A DNA stretch of 64,000 nucleotides from Escallonia rubra (taxonomy: Eukaryota > Streptophyta > Magnoliopsida > Escalloniales > Escalloniaceae), in the NCBI GenBank assembly GCA_033065855.1, contig JAVXUO010002815.1, positions 144,735 to 208,734 on the forward strand, written 5' to 3'. Positions 24,201-35,360 of the stretch are shown one piece after another. Within the stretch, counting starts at the first letter, position 1, and each line of letters opens with the position of its first letter. A program made the translations under genes and the position numbers. The notes under the pieces are model-generated. The model ran no database searches. It saw only the letters and a program-made list of their open reading frames with translations, and was not told the DNA's origin.

Positions 24201-27200
24201 TGATGCAAGGGAGAACGACGCATCAATTTAGACATAAGAAACTCATGTCAATCTCCTGTCATGGTTTTGTAAGTATATCTGCAAGCTGGAGGGCAGAAGG
24301 CACACGAGGCAAGGAGATAGTCGATGGAAGGAGCTTATCGTGGATTGCATGACAGTCCACTTCAATATGTTTCGTCCGTTCATGAAAAACAGGATTAGAC
24401 GCAAGACAAATAGCACTTGTATTATCCACATGAAGACAAGTCGATGTGTATTGAGGAAACCTGAGTTCGAAAAGCAAGCCACACAGCCACAAAATCTCAG
24501 AACAGGCTGAAGACATAGAACGATATTCAGCTTCAGTAGATGATTTTGAAACACGTTCTAGTTTCTTACACTTCCATGAAATAAGAGATTGACCAAGAAA
24601 CATAACCAACCAGTCGTGGAGCGACGGCTATCAGGACCTGCCCTACCTGCATCGGCAGATGCTTTAAGGCATGTGGTATTATCCGAAGGAAAAGAAAGTC
24701 CAGTACTAGGATGACCACATAGATAGCTAATAATGCGTTGAACAGAAGACATATGAAGATGCGTCGGATCAGTCATGAACTGACTAACAGTATGCATTGC
24801 AAATGATATGTCGGGCCGTGTAATAGAGGGAGAAATCAAATTACCCACCAACCTACAATAGAGAGCTGATCAGTAACAGAATTCCCCGAGTCTTTGGAGT
24901 ACCTGACATTGAGCTCCATGGGAGTGTCAACATAACGAGCGGTATAAAGGTGCGCCAATTTCACCAAATCCTGAATATATTTCTGTTGATTAGCAAATAT
25001 ACCGAAAGGAGAACTATGGACTTCCAGCCCAAGAAGTATGTTCAGGCTCAAGTCTTTCATCTTGAAGTGATGTTTGAGTAGATTTTGTAAACGAAGTATG
25101 CTGAAATGATCACTCCCAGTAATAAGCAAGTCGTCAATGTAAACAAGTAAAATAGTAACGCCATGAACTGTTAAAATGATGGGTTAATTGCATAAAATAC
25201 CCTTGTAGTTTGGGATATTTGCAAAAAGCCACCTAGGATTCCAAAATTTACATACACATAAAATTGCAAAGGTGTTGCATCGTAAAATTTCCGTAACAGA
25301 ATGGTAAAAATGTCTAAATTGCCCCTGCATATAAATCAGAATGCATCAATTTTTCATTTCTAATTTGTGACTTCCAAAGGCATAAAAAATTAGTGGTAAA
25401 CCCAACTCCACCTGGGTTCATCTCAATCGGAAGACATCAGAAGATTTAAGGTCATAATAAATCCATTCCCCCTTATTGTAGCTCTAGTTTTTTTTTCCCC
25501 CCACTTTTAAATGGTGTTAGTGTTGGTGTTGGTGGACAGGGCTAGGCTTGTGGTGGGTGCTTAGTGCTAGTGGCGGGGCTCGCGCCAGCATAAGTGGGGA
25601 TCGATGGGCCTGGCGGCGTTTAGATGTTGATGATTTACCCGAATTGCTCAAACTCAGATCTAGGGTTTCAATCTCACATTGCGATTTGAAACCCTAGATT
25701 TTAGTTTGTGCAATTAGGTTTCGAATTGTTGGTAGCCACAGCGAGATTAGGGTTCGATCTAAGTTTGTGCGATTAGTTTGGGCAGTGATGGTTGCAACGG
25801 GATTGGACTGGGCTGTTGGTGGCGGCGGGATTGGGTGCAGCATTTGACGGCGGCGGGATTGGATGAGGTAGATGGTGGCTCCGATTGTGGGTGGCGCAGG
25901 TGGTAGACGGGGGCGGTGGTGGTGAAGGTGGCGGCTAGGGTTTTGGTTGGCAAGGTTGGCGGCTAGGGTTAGGTTTTGGTGGAATTGGAGAAGAAATTAG
26001 GACTTGTTTGGGAGAGATAAAAAGAGGGAGGGTACTTTCAAGAGAGTGAAGAGCATGCCCCGTTAATTTAGACGACTTCTCTAACAGTTGCAACAAAATA
26101 AGCGCTAGAGGGAGGCCTTTGCAACTTTTGTATCTTCAGGTGGCTTTTTGCAACAACCCCAAACCACGAGGGTATTTTATGCAATTAACCCTAAAATAAT
26201 GAAATTCTGCAGCCAGAATAGTTGAAGAAAACTTTTCGAACCATGCACAAGGAGCCTGCTTGAGCCCATATAAAGATTATCTCAAACGACAAACGAAACT
26301 GGAAGGAACATTGTTAAGGCCTGGTGGAGGGCGTATGTGAACGGTCTCAGAGAGGTTTTCATGAAGTAAAGCATTCTTAACGTCCATTTGTAGCAATGGT
26401 CAGTCCTGGGAAGCAGCTAAGGAGAGGAGTAATCGAACATTAATCAGTTTGGCCACTGGTGCCAATGTCTCCTCATAATCAACCCCATATTCTTGTCGAT
26501 AGCCAAGAGCAACAAGTCTGGCCTTGTACCAATCTAATGTACCGTCGGAGTGAAGTTTGGCAGTGAAGACCCATTTGTATCTAATCAGCGTGATGTGAGG
26601 AGGGCACAGAACCAAGTACCATGTGCGATTCTCATCCAGGGCATCGAGTTCTACTTGCATAGCCTTTTTCCAACAATAATATGTAGTAACTTGCGTAAAG
26701 GAGCAAGGGTTGGGATCAATTAAGGGAGAAACAAGAAATGAAAACCTGTCCAGTGGTTGTGAAATTCTAGAGAACTGACAAAGAGGTGGAGGTGGAGGTG
26801 GAGGCGATGGTGGAGTCAGAGTTGGTACAGATCACTCGTTGGGAGAAGCAGGAGGAAGCTCTAAGGCATTGGACCGGTGATATATATGTGCCTTGGTCTG
26901 AACACAGCAGAAGAATCATCGGAAAAATGCAGGCTATATAAATATATATGATGGTGAAGACGATGTGGAAGATTGAAAATGATAAAGAGTTGTCGAGGAA
27001 GATAACATTGCGAGAAACTCAAATTTTCTATGTACATGGATCATAACACAAGAAACCCTTGTGGCCAGTTGCGTAGCCAACAAACACACATTTAGAAGAC
27101 CGAGGAGACAGCTTATGTCTTTCAGTTTGGGACAGCAGGACAAAACTCAAACAACCCAAAGGATGAAGAGCCAAATAGGAAGGTGATTTCATATGCAACT

Positions 27201-30200
27201 CAAAGAATGGAGTCTCGTTATCCAAGTTAGAGGGTGGCTGTCGATTAATGAGATAGACGCACTTTTGAACCATCTCAACACAGAAAGTTGTAGGCACAAA
27301 ACTTTCGATTAGGATAATTTGAACTGCATCTAAGATGTGACGATTTTTTCGTTTGGCCATGCCATTTTGTTGTGGCGTGGAACGACAAGACTTTTCCCAT
27401 AAAATCCCATATGACTTAAAAAACTCTTATAAAGGGGTAAAAGGATACTCTCCCCCTCAATCTGAGCGAAGAGTTTTTAGTTTCGATGAGAACCGGTCAT
27501 CTATCATAGGAACAAATTGCTGAAAGACTCCAAATACTTCAGACTTGGCATGTAAGAAATACACCCAAGTAAACTGACTAAAATCGTTAATAAAGGCCAC
27601 GAAGTACTTTTATCCACACTGAGAAATAACTGATGGTATTGTAAAAACATCACTATGAACCACATCAATCAAGAACCAGAAACTCATCACGTTGTGGGAA
27701 GGTCTTTGTTTTTTCCAAACTACATGCTTGAAGTTGGAAGTCATTGTCAATAGAGCAAACAATAGGCAACATGTTATTTCGAATCATGAAATTGAGTCTT
27801 TGTCTATTAGGATGACCCAGCCGACGATGCCACAAAGAGTAATCAGAAAAAACAGAGGAAAATGCTGAAAATTTAGTCTCTGGTGGATGTTTATGACGAG
27901 GTTGGTTCTAAAGATCCACTGAAAAGAGTGACACCTCCTTATTCCCCTTCCTCCAATCACCTGCCCCCTTCCCTGGTCCTGTATAACACAACCACTTGGA
28001 GAAAAAAACACATTGCGGTTATTATCAACAAGCTGTCCAGCAGATAATAAGTTGTGAGATAATTTGGGGATATGAAGAACATTAGACAACTTGAGATGGC
28101 TGAGACGTAAATGCTTGGAGATCACCTATGGCTCGGACGGGCATAGATTGTCCGTTTCTTGTACGAACATAAGGGATAGGTGTATGTGGATTTGAAGATT
28201 TAAAGGGCTCAGAATCCCAAGGCATGTGATGAGAAGCTCTTGAAGCAAGATACCATTTAGTTGGAAAAGAGTGAGGCTTACCTGAAAGTCCCATAGATGA
28301 AAAGGCAGCTAGGTTAGCTTGGATCATTTGATGCACTGCCTCAGGAGTGGGATAACACGCAGAATTATTTGCACCAGGAGCTCCAATAGATGAACTCGGA
28401 GAATATTGTGCATCACCAGAAGTATGAAGAGCCTAGGAGTTCGATTTGTTGGACATTCTCGGCGCTCAATTATGATATGCCCATCTTTCTTGCAGTAGTT
28501 GCAGAATATTTCTTTCTGCTTACATTGAGAGGCATAATGCCCGTACGCATGGCATGAAAAACATTCTCAAGTCCTTCTGTTTGGACCTAGATGTTGCTGC
28601 AAAGGCGACACCAGAAGGTCCATGTGTAAAGTGAGCATATGTAGCGTGTTGAGTACGAAGATGTTGTTCCTCCCTTAGAAACTCATTAAAACTAAGAGAT
28701 TTACTAGGTACAGGAGACGTATTAAACAAATTACCGCTTAGAGGCTTAAATTCCCTACGAAGCCTCATGAGGAATTGATGTTTCATAGTTTGCTCATGTA
28801 CCTCTTGGATGATTGCTATCGAATCATCGGGCTTGTCCGCATGTACGAGGGAACTATACTCTTGCCACAATGTCATCAGATCAGAATAATAGTCTTGAAT
28901 AGACCGCTCTCCTTTACTATAGTCTGCTATCTCGTTCTCCAATTGAAAACGCCACTTTCTTTAGATACAACCACATGGCTGCTCAGTCTTGTAAAAGCGT
29001 AGGTTTACCTGAGGATGTACTGAAGAAAGCATCCAACTTACTACCTTCGCATTCAGAATAAGCCACTAGCCATGCTCTGAAGATTTAGTATATTCTGGTT
29101 CCGGCAGAGTTCCATTCAAAATTCCCCACAAATTCTTCCCCGTCAAATACATGCGAAAACTGTATTCCAACAGGAAATAATTATCCCATTGAAGCGATCA
29201 ATCGAGATCCTTTCCATATCCATATTTAGACTAGAGTCGGAAGTGAATCACTTACACACGAATAAAGGACATACCGTTCCGATGTACTGGAAAAAAAAAA
29301 TGACTTCTTCTTTCTGAAGTCCAACTAATCTACTACTGACTACATACTCTAGTAAGCAGATGAAAAAGAAACAATCTGGTTGATAGAATTCATTGAAGTG
29401 CAGGGAAGGAAAGTTGTGCGAAAAGACTAGACTTCTACAGTCTAGTTCAAAGAAATCCTCCTGAGTAGAAAAAAGCTCCGATACCAAGGACAAAGAATTT
29501 GACTAAGATAGCCTGCCCTTCTTGCAGGGCTATTCCTCTATTTATATGCATTGTAATTACATGATTACAGGGATTTAGCAATCTTTACATGATTACAGGG
29601 ATTTAGCAATCTTCACATGATTACAGGGATTTACAATCCGCACAAATATTCCTAAAGGTATTCTTCACCAAATCATCTGTAATCTTCTACCGTAAATAAG
29701 CTAAGCTGATATTGTACTTGCAAATCTCCTAGCAGTATATTCTGATTTCCTAATGATATGCGCTTTAATTATACTTTGAGCACAAGTCTAAGGCCAGTCG
29801 TGACCAACCAGATTCCCTCCATTCTTCTGACAGTATCTTGTGGTTTTCTGGAAGTCTTCATAGTTGGGGGCTGGGAAGAGCGAGTACTGTTGTCTCCCAT
29901 TTGCTTTTTGTGGATTATATCCTTTTCTGTGGGGCTGAAAAATCTTAGCTGACGTACGTAAGAATTGTTCTTTTATGCTTTGAAGGGTGTCCTGAAAATC
30001 TTGCCAGTGGGAAAGGTTGGTTATGATTCCATTTTCGGCAGACACTTTGGGATGCAAGGTAAGCTCTGTACCTACTTCTTACTTGTGTTTGCTTTTGGAA
30101 GCGAAATGGAATCTTAAGCAGTTTGGGTTCCTATTTTTGCGCACCTTGACTCTAGATTAGCGGGGTGGAAGAGGCAATACCTTCTAAAGGGAGAAGGCTT

Positions 30201-33200
30201 ACATTTATTAAGTGCTCTCTTTGTAACCTCCCTATTTACTTTGTCTTTTTTCTCTATTCCTGTTTCTGTTTAGGAGAGACTTGATAAGCTTAGGTGGGAG
30301 TTCCTTTGGCTGGGGAATGAGGAATGTTTTAAATACATTGCTCTCCAATTTCAGAAGTTGGGTTGGATGTGAAAGATTTGTGGGTCCTTATTCAGGCTCT
30401 TTTACGCAAATGGTTTTGGATATTTCTGATGGAGGAAGGCTTTTGTCAAGGAAGGTGGTGGATCGTAGATTTTGTAAGGAGGCTACTGTTTCCGATAAAT
30501 TGACCTTTTCAGATGGAGAAGTGTCTGGAATCCACATCTTAGAAGGGATTTGCATGTTTGGGAACTTGAAGCCGTGAGTCGATTGGTGGATGTCCCAGAT
30601 ATATACGGATGCTTTTACTATACCTGATGATATGCTTTCGTGGTGGCCGTTCAGCAACGGAATCTTTTCTGTTCTATCGTTTTATCTATGTTGAGGAAGA
30701 GGGCTAATGTGTTTTCCTTGGAGAGGTATTTGGTGTGTTGATGCCCCTCGAAGGATGGCTTTCTTGTGTGGTCTGCCCTACATGGTGCTATATGGACTGC
30801 TGATAATCTGCGGCGGAACAAACTTTCATTTGTTGGTTTTATACGTATAAAAAGGATAAAATCAATTGGTCACTTGTTTCTCCATTGTGAGACTATGAGA
30901 AGTTTCTCGTGTTTGCTCTTTGCTACTTTCATAATGATGTGGTTGATGCTGACATCAGTTGAGGATTTGATTTGGAAGGAATGGGGCAAAGGTTCCAAAG
31001 AGTGGTTGTAATGAGTAGGGTTTAGCACCTTCTTGTATTACTTAGGGCATGTGGAGGGAAAAGAAGTTGAGGGCTTTTGCTTTTTTGGAGAGTCCTCACC
31101 GATGGCAGCATTCTTTTGTGCACCGCTTCTTCTCTTGGGTCAATGAGGAGTTTACAGGATCTTCTGATGCTTTTCGAGACCTTTTAGATAATTTAAGAAT
31201 AGCTTCATCTGCATAATGTTGCTTGGTTTTCTGACACTTTCTAGTTATTTTAGATGATTTGAGGATAGCTTCATCTATATGATGTGGTTTGTGGTTTATC
31301 TGGAGCACCTCCTTGGTGCTTTGGGCTTCTTTTATATGTGGGTTCCTTCCCCCCCCCCCCCCCCCCCGCCCCCCCTATAGGGCTTTTTCTATTAAGATTC
31401 TTACTTATGAAAAGAATTTGACGTATATGCTTCTCATAATGTTACGACTTCATGTTTCCCTTCCTTATCTCAGACACAGAAAAGCCCATTAAAAGCGGCA
31501 ATAAAAGTGCATCACCAAACAAAGATGGATATGTTGTCCAGGAAATTCCTCCGAGTGGCCAAAATGTGACTCAAAAGGTGAAAGTATTCACCTTTGCTGA
31601 ATTGAATATTGCTATGGGGTACTCTTTACTCGAGCCAGGAAGAGCTTTTTGGGTCAATGAGAAGACATATGCCCCGTCGAAGGCTGGCATCGGCATGGCT
31701 ATTACATTTGAGCTTTTAGAGAGACATGAAGACCTTCTAGGCGTTCAAAAGGGGCAGGTAATTTACTTCCGTACTTGCCGTCCTCCACCTTGATTTTATA
31801 AGTGTAGAAAAACGGATTTCTTCTATGAAAAATCTGTGAGTCCTAGAAGAACCAATTGTTTGTCTTTGTAGGTGCTTGGATAGGAAATAATTCGTAAAAC
31901 ACACGTAAGAATGCTGTTTATAAGTCACGTCTAGGGTGCATATATTTGTGTGAAAAACTGTTTACGTGTGTGTGTTCATGTTTCAACTTGATATTAGAAT
32001 ATGACATGCTTGATTTGTTTGTACCAGATGCACAAAGAATTTAGAGCTGTTGTCAACTTCTGGTACAGTTGAAGATCTAGGTAGTCTATAACTAAATCAA
32101 TGGCGTCTTCATACAGTAAATATCTTGGTAGTCCTATGTGATGTGTGTGTGCCTTTGACAACTAGTATATGAGATTCCTGATGATGCAATGTTCTGAGGC
32201 ATCGTTAACTTGAAACTTTTTCTTTTATGATTATTGTCCTAAAATCCTTCGTCTAAATTTTTTTGACACTAGCTCTATAAAACACACTTGATTGTTGCTT
32301 GACTAAGAGGGTGAGCCTTGTCACAACCATAAGGTTGCTCCATTGTGACCTGGAGGTCAAAGGTTTGAGACAAGAAACAACATCTCCATGAAAGTGGGGA
32401 AAGACTGCGTACATCGACCCTTGCTAGACCCCGCAACTGGGGAAGCCGCATGCACTGGCTGCCCCCCTTTTCTTCGTTGTAGCTTGACTGTGATGCTTTT
32501 GATATTACTATTTTCCTTTTACTCTTTACCACATTCTAAATTTGAGAGAGATGAGAAAACGTTTTTGTACCGCTTGTAAGTGCTTTAGGGATATCCTCTG
32601 GACCAAATTTCCTTTTTCTTCAACCTCTATTAAGAAGTACAGTGAGTGTCACAGAAGTACATCAGTTTTGAATGTAAAGCATCCCTAGTGAAAATTTGTA
32701 ATGTGCTTGAGAGGTAGAGAAAGTATATGGCTGCAATCCTTGTCAGTATAAAATAGAATTATACAGGATGAGCGCATGAACTGTGCCCTACAGCTTTTTC
32801 CTTTATGCAAGTTATAGGGTCAGGGAAAGGCGGAAAGCCTAGCATTTTAAGGGATAATGCAATTACCTCTGTTTGTGTGTTTGTCCTCAACAACCCCCCC
32901 CCCCCCCCCCCCGAACAAAAGAAAAACCACATCGACTTGTACGTGAAGTTTGAAGTGGTGTCATAGCCAATACCATGAACGTATGACCAGAATTCAATCA
33001 TTCAGTTGCCTTAGGCCTTATGCCAAGTTGCTTTCAGATGTACTATGTGCTTATGTTACTAAAGAAAGGTTAATCAAGACCTAAGATTGACCAATTTTAT
33101 AAGGAGCAAACCATAATACAACTTCCTGAAAAGCTGGACTTTCTTTATAAACAAGAAGGAAAGACAGCTGTTGTTTTTTCACAGGAAATGTTTGGTATAA

Positions 33201-35360
33201 AAACATGATATATCTATATAGCAGAAGCACGCAAGCATTTCATTGTCACTAAACAGAAAGGAATCTTTACACACACACACACACTTATGGAGGAAGAGTA
33301 TGAAAAAGAACGAAAAAAACAATCTGGAATGTGATCAAATTTAGAAGAATGGTCTAACGATTTGAGAAACATGTAGCACCACAAGATACACTAGTAGTAG
33401 AATATTACTTTAGCTAGTTATATTTTTTAACATTTATCGCAAATTTGTGGATGCAGTGGTTGGAGGCTTTCCTATCAAAATTTAGTCATCCTAATCTTGT
33501 CAAGCACTTAGGATACTGCTTGGAAGACAAGGAACTTTTTCTTATGTACAAAATCATGCAGAACGGAAGCTTAGATAGCAATCTTTCTGCAAGTAAGCAA
33601 TACTCGTAAAAGTTCATGATCCCAATACTCCTTTATAATTGAACTGTGACAGATAGATAATAACATTTGCAGAAGCTGCACAACCACTTCCGTGGGTTAC
33701 ACGGCTTAAAATAGCAATTGAAGCTGCTCAAGCCCTTGCTTTTTTGCACGCAACGGAGAACCAAGTCATGTACTTCAGCTTTACGGCGTCTAAGATACTG
33801 TTGGATGGGGTACATTGACATCTTTCATGATACACACACACACACACTTACACTTAAAAGAACCCATTTTCTTCAATTTGGTGCAAATCCACTACTTATT
33901 GTCTTGCTCTCTTCAAATTTCTTTTCAGGATTTTAATGCAAAGCTTATTGGTTTTGGAATAGATTTGGTATGCCACAATGAAATTCGCGATATGGCTGGT
34001 TATAACAACCCGAATGTTTTGTTTTCAGATTTATGGGTTCCTGAATACAATGGTAAGTTGTCCAATTGCTTTCTTTTATTTGTAAGAGGCACCTAATCAC
34101 GCTTGTTTATGTAAGATGGCAGTTGTTGTTCGATTTAAATTGAAGAGGATACTATTGGATGAAGTATGACGACAAACCCTTCAGAAGACAAGTTCTAGTT
34201 GAAGTATGTAAAATAGCCTAGAACAATAATTATGAACAAACTTATTATGCTGTTAGAAATCCTAACATGAATGTTGTTAGAACGCTGCAAAACATCGATC
34301 ACAGGGAAACTACACAATCGCTCTTTTCTCCAAGCGATAGAGGTGAACCATGATACCAAGGAGGTTGTCAATTGACACACCTCACAGCGAGGAATGAGTT
34401 CCAGTCTTGTGCTATTGCAATGAAAATTATGCTTGGATTTGCTTCGGTTTGATAATCAATTATTTATGGTAGTGCTTAAGGGCTTCTTGGTATGTAAGAC
34501 TGTATTGCAATAGAGTCAAAGTAGGAAGCAAATATAGGGGAAAAAAAAAACTAGGCAACTTAGCCCTCCCACTTTCCATCAATTGCTGTTCTTATCTTTA
34601 AGTTTAGGTCAAGGAAGCAGCTGTGTGTATTAATTGTCCATACTGTGAGCAATCCTTTTGCCTTGCGTAGGCATAGATATACCACTCCTACGTATTCATA
34701 AAAATTATCTTATTGAAACTTTGACTTAATTCTCTTTAGGAAAACATTTGCATGCGTGTATGACACTTTTGAGTACCTAGTTTGTGCTAGGTCTATCTAT
34801 TAGTGTGACGTAACTGTATGCTTGGATCTTAATGTTGTTTCACGTTATAAAATAAAGAACTAAAGCAATAAAAAATGTACACTTATCCATTGGAAGCTTA
34901 GACGTGGCCCAAATAGACGGTTTCAGGATAATGCGTGGTGAAACAACCAAAATGCCATTAATCGAATTGAATGTCGCGCAGGTTTATCAAGAATATATTG
35001 GAAGACCATTATGATTAACACCCTCCAAATTGTGCAGGTAATGTGGATTCTTTGACTGTTAATAGTGACGTTTACGGTTTCGGAGTGGTCTTGGTGCAAA
35101 TACTGACAGGCAGGCAGGCACATGATAGGAGTCGACCGTTTCCTGAAAGAAATTTGGTGAGTTGGGTTAGGCCTTTCTTAGGCAATGTGAGAAAGCACAA
35201 GATGATAATGGATGCACGCCTGGAAGACGGGTATCCTTCACGTGGAGCATCTCAAGTTGCTTTACTTGCACGATCATGTCTCGTGCACGACCCTGAACTA
35301 CGGCCATCGATGGAAGAGGTCCTGGAGGTTTTGAAAAATGTTAGGTCTTGGAGATGTTGA
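17192..35360 (+). CDS. Tandem kinase protein: CrRLK1L-like kinase fused to PBL-like pseudokinase
   Basis: Eight exons (17192-18278, 22800-22907, 23026-23175, 31474-31757, 33457-33592, 33673-33809, 33929-34052, 35038-35360) join with GT-AG introns and matching phases to give 782 residues. Residues 30-310 form a complete kinase: glycine loop GRGGFG 37-42, VAVK Lys60, HRD 160-162, Asn167, DFG 180-182 and [10 protein letters not shown] 202-211. It is closest to the cytosolic half of FERONIA-type CrRLK1L receptors, but has no signal peptide, ectodomain or membrane segment. Residues 363-490 are a Lys/Ser-rich linker of repeated modules. The rest is a PBL-like pseudokinase. Family knowledge: kinase-pseudokinase proteins such as barley RPG1 and wheat WTK1 act in immunity. 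A similar role here is inference. Splice sites are read by eye. The alternative is two adjacent genes, with the first ending at the stop near 18391. Confidence 0.72.
18279..22799. other. Intron 1 of the tandem kinase gene
   Basis: This 4.5-kb intron holds one bounded hAT element (18628-19732). No conserved coding segment is visible. Sequence at about 22410-22700 is repeated imperfectly at about 23530-23800 in intron 3, showing that the linker exons arose by segmental duplication of exon plus flanking intron. Confidence 0.6.
18628..19732. mobile_element. Non-autonomous hAT element in kinase intron 1
   Basis: It starts CAGTGGCGGAGTG at 18628 and ends GGCTGCGTTACTG at 19732, an imperfect TIR pair of the CAGTGGCGG family. 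It is flanked by TCTTGCAC (18620-18627) and TCCTGCAC (19733-19740), a 7/8 target duplication. The 1105-bp interior has no transposase. Confidence 0.78.
22800..23175 (+). other. Exons 2 and 3: repeated linker modules
   Basis: Exon 2 (22800-22907) and exon 3 (23026-23175) both enter and leave in phase 1. They carry the same module as the start of exon 4: a Lys/Ser-rich run, then [14 protein letters not shown] in exon 2 and [14 protein letters not shown] in exon 3, compared with [14 protein letters not shown] in exon 4. Exon 3 runs on into [11 protein letters not shown], which parallels the pre-kinase [11 protein letters not shown] of exon 4. Exons 2 and 3 therefore look like truncated copies of the first exon of a PBL-like kinase. 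The 118-bp intron between them is normal in length. Confidence 0.7.
23912..24188 (-). repeat. 3' LTR of copia element 2
   Basis: This 277-bp LTR matches 29487-29832 but has only one copy of the ACATGATTACAGGGATTTA unit that is present three times in the other LTR. Confidence 0.85.
24243..25180 (-). pseudogene. copia 2 reverse transcriptase end and RNase H
   Basis: The minus strand encodes a YIDD-type reverse transcriptase motif at about 25130-25150 followed by LLITGSD. After it come the post-RT region with [16 protein letters not shown] (about 24760-24830) and RNase H with [13 protein letters not shown] (about 24500-24545). The pieces lie in different frames and are separated by stops. The gene is cut upstream by the Mutator-like element at 25181. 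Confidence 0.88.
25181..26191. mobile_element. Mutator-like element (non-autonomous) inside copia 2
   Basis: Long TIRs of about 55 bp begin GGGTTAATTGCATAAAATAC at 25181 and end with the complement at 26191. They are flanked by a 9-bp near-duplication, TAAAATGAT (25172-25180) and TAAAATAAT (26192-26200). The 9-bp target site and long TIR are the Mutator signature. The 1011-bp interior is G-rich and has no transposase. It interrupts the reverse transcriptase region of the copia element, so it is younger than that element. Confidence 0.88.
26192..28945 (-). pseudogene. copia 2 gag, protease, integrase and RT start
   Basis: On the minus strand a gag-like frame (28520-28942; [19 protein letters not shown]) leads to a zinc-knuckle region near 28480. 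Next are protease and pre-integrase segments (27784-28336; [18 protein letters not shown]), and integrase C-terminal residues (27028-27360; RPAKRKNRH-type start, [12 protein letters not shown]). The RT start is at 26400-26660 ([20 protein letters not shown]). Frameshifts and stops separate every piece. Confidence 0.85.
29487..29832 (-). repeat. 5' LTR of copia element 2 with internal triplication
   Basis: This 346-bp LTR contains three tandem copies of a roughly 29-bp unit around ACATGATTACAGGGATTTA (about 29548-29635). The other LTR has one copy, which accounts for the 69-bp length difference. Confidence 0.87.
29838..31060 (+). mobile_element. LINE (L1-type) 3' remnant
   Basis: Decayed plus-strand fragments match plant LINE reverse transcriptase in order. 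There is an SHLLFVDY segment at about 29895-29920 where the family has FADD, then LLCFEG (about 29968) and a [11 protein letters not shown] segment (about 30280-30320). The final zinc-binding domain has [17 protein letters not shown] (about 30766-30815) and SIGHLFLHC (about 30865-30890). Frameshifts and stops are frequent. It lies in intron 3 of the tandem kinase gene. I cannot define the ends or a poly-A tail. Confidence 0.65.
31349..31375. repeat. Poly-C tract in intron 3
   Basis: A run of about 19 C, one G and 7 C lies about 100 bp before the exon 4 acceptor. The transcript carries the C-rich strand. The other strand could form G-quadruplexes. Confidence 0.8.
31474..35360 (+). other. Exons 4-8: PBL/RLCK-like pseudokinase half of the tandem kinase
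   Basis: Exon 4 begins with the linker module, then FTFAEL. The glycine loop of the family is deleted ([17 protein letters not shown] keeps only the flanks), and the VAVK lysine is gone (GMAITFELL). Exon 5 has [13 protein letters not shown]. Exon 6 has [15 protein letters not shown] where the family has YRDFKASNILLDG, so the catalytic Asp, Lys and Asn are lost. Exon 7 has GFG for DFG and no recognisable activation-loop APE. Exon 8 keeps the structural [11 protein letters not shown] and RPSMEEVLE. Splice phases stay open throughout with no stop, which suggests selection for a folded but non-catalytic domain. Confidence 0.75.
32894..32912. repeat. Poly-C tract in intron 4
   Basis: A run of 19 C, again inside an intron of the tandem kinase gene. 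Confidence 0.85.

Larger units (their letters stand above)
23912..29832 (-). mobile_element. Ty1/copia element 2, antisense in kinase intron 3
   Basis: The element lies in minus orientation: 5' LTR 29487-29832, 3' LTR 23912-24188. A minus-strand PBS TGGTATCGGAGC (29475-29486) follows the 5' LTR, and a purine tract (complement of 24189-24196) precedes the 3' LTR. It is 5.92 kb, or about 4.9 kb without the nested Mutator-like element. Copia proteins are recognisable but broken. The expected target duplication GTATC (29833-29837) has no partner at the left end, which may be altered. The left LTR start has also lost the canonical TG. Confidence 0.9.

Noticed and set aside
33267-33287. AC repeats considered as a CRISPR-like or regulatory array
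   Set aside because: Simple dinucleotide repeats in plant intron DNA, with no spacer structure.
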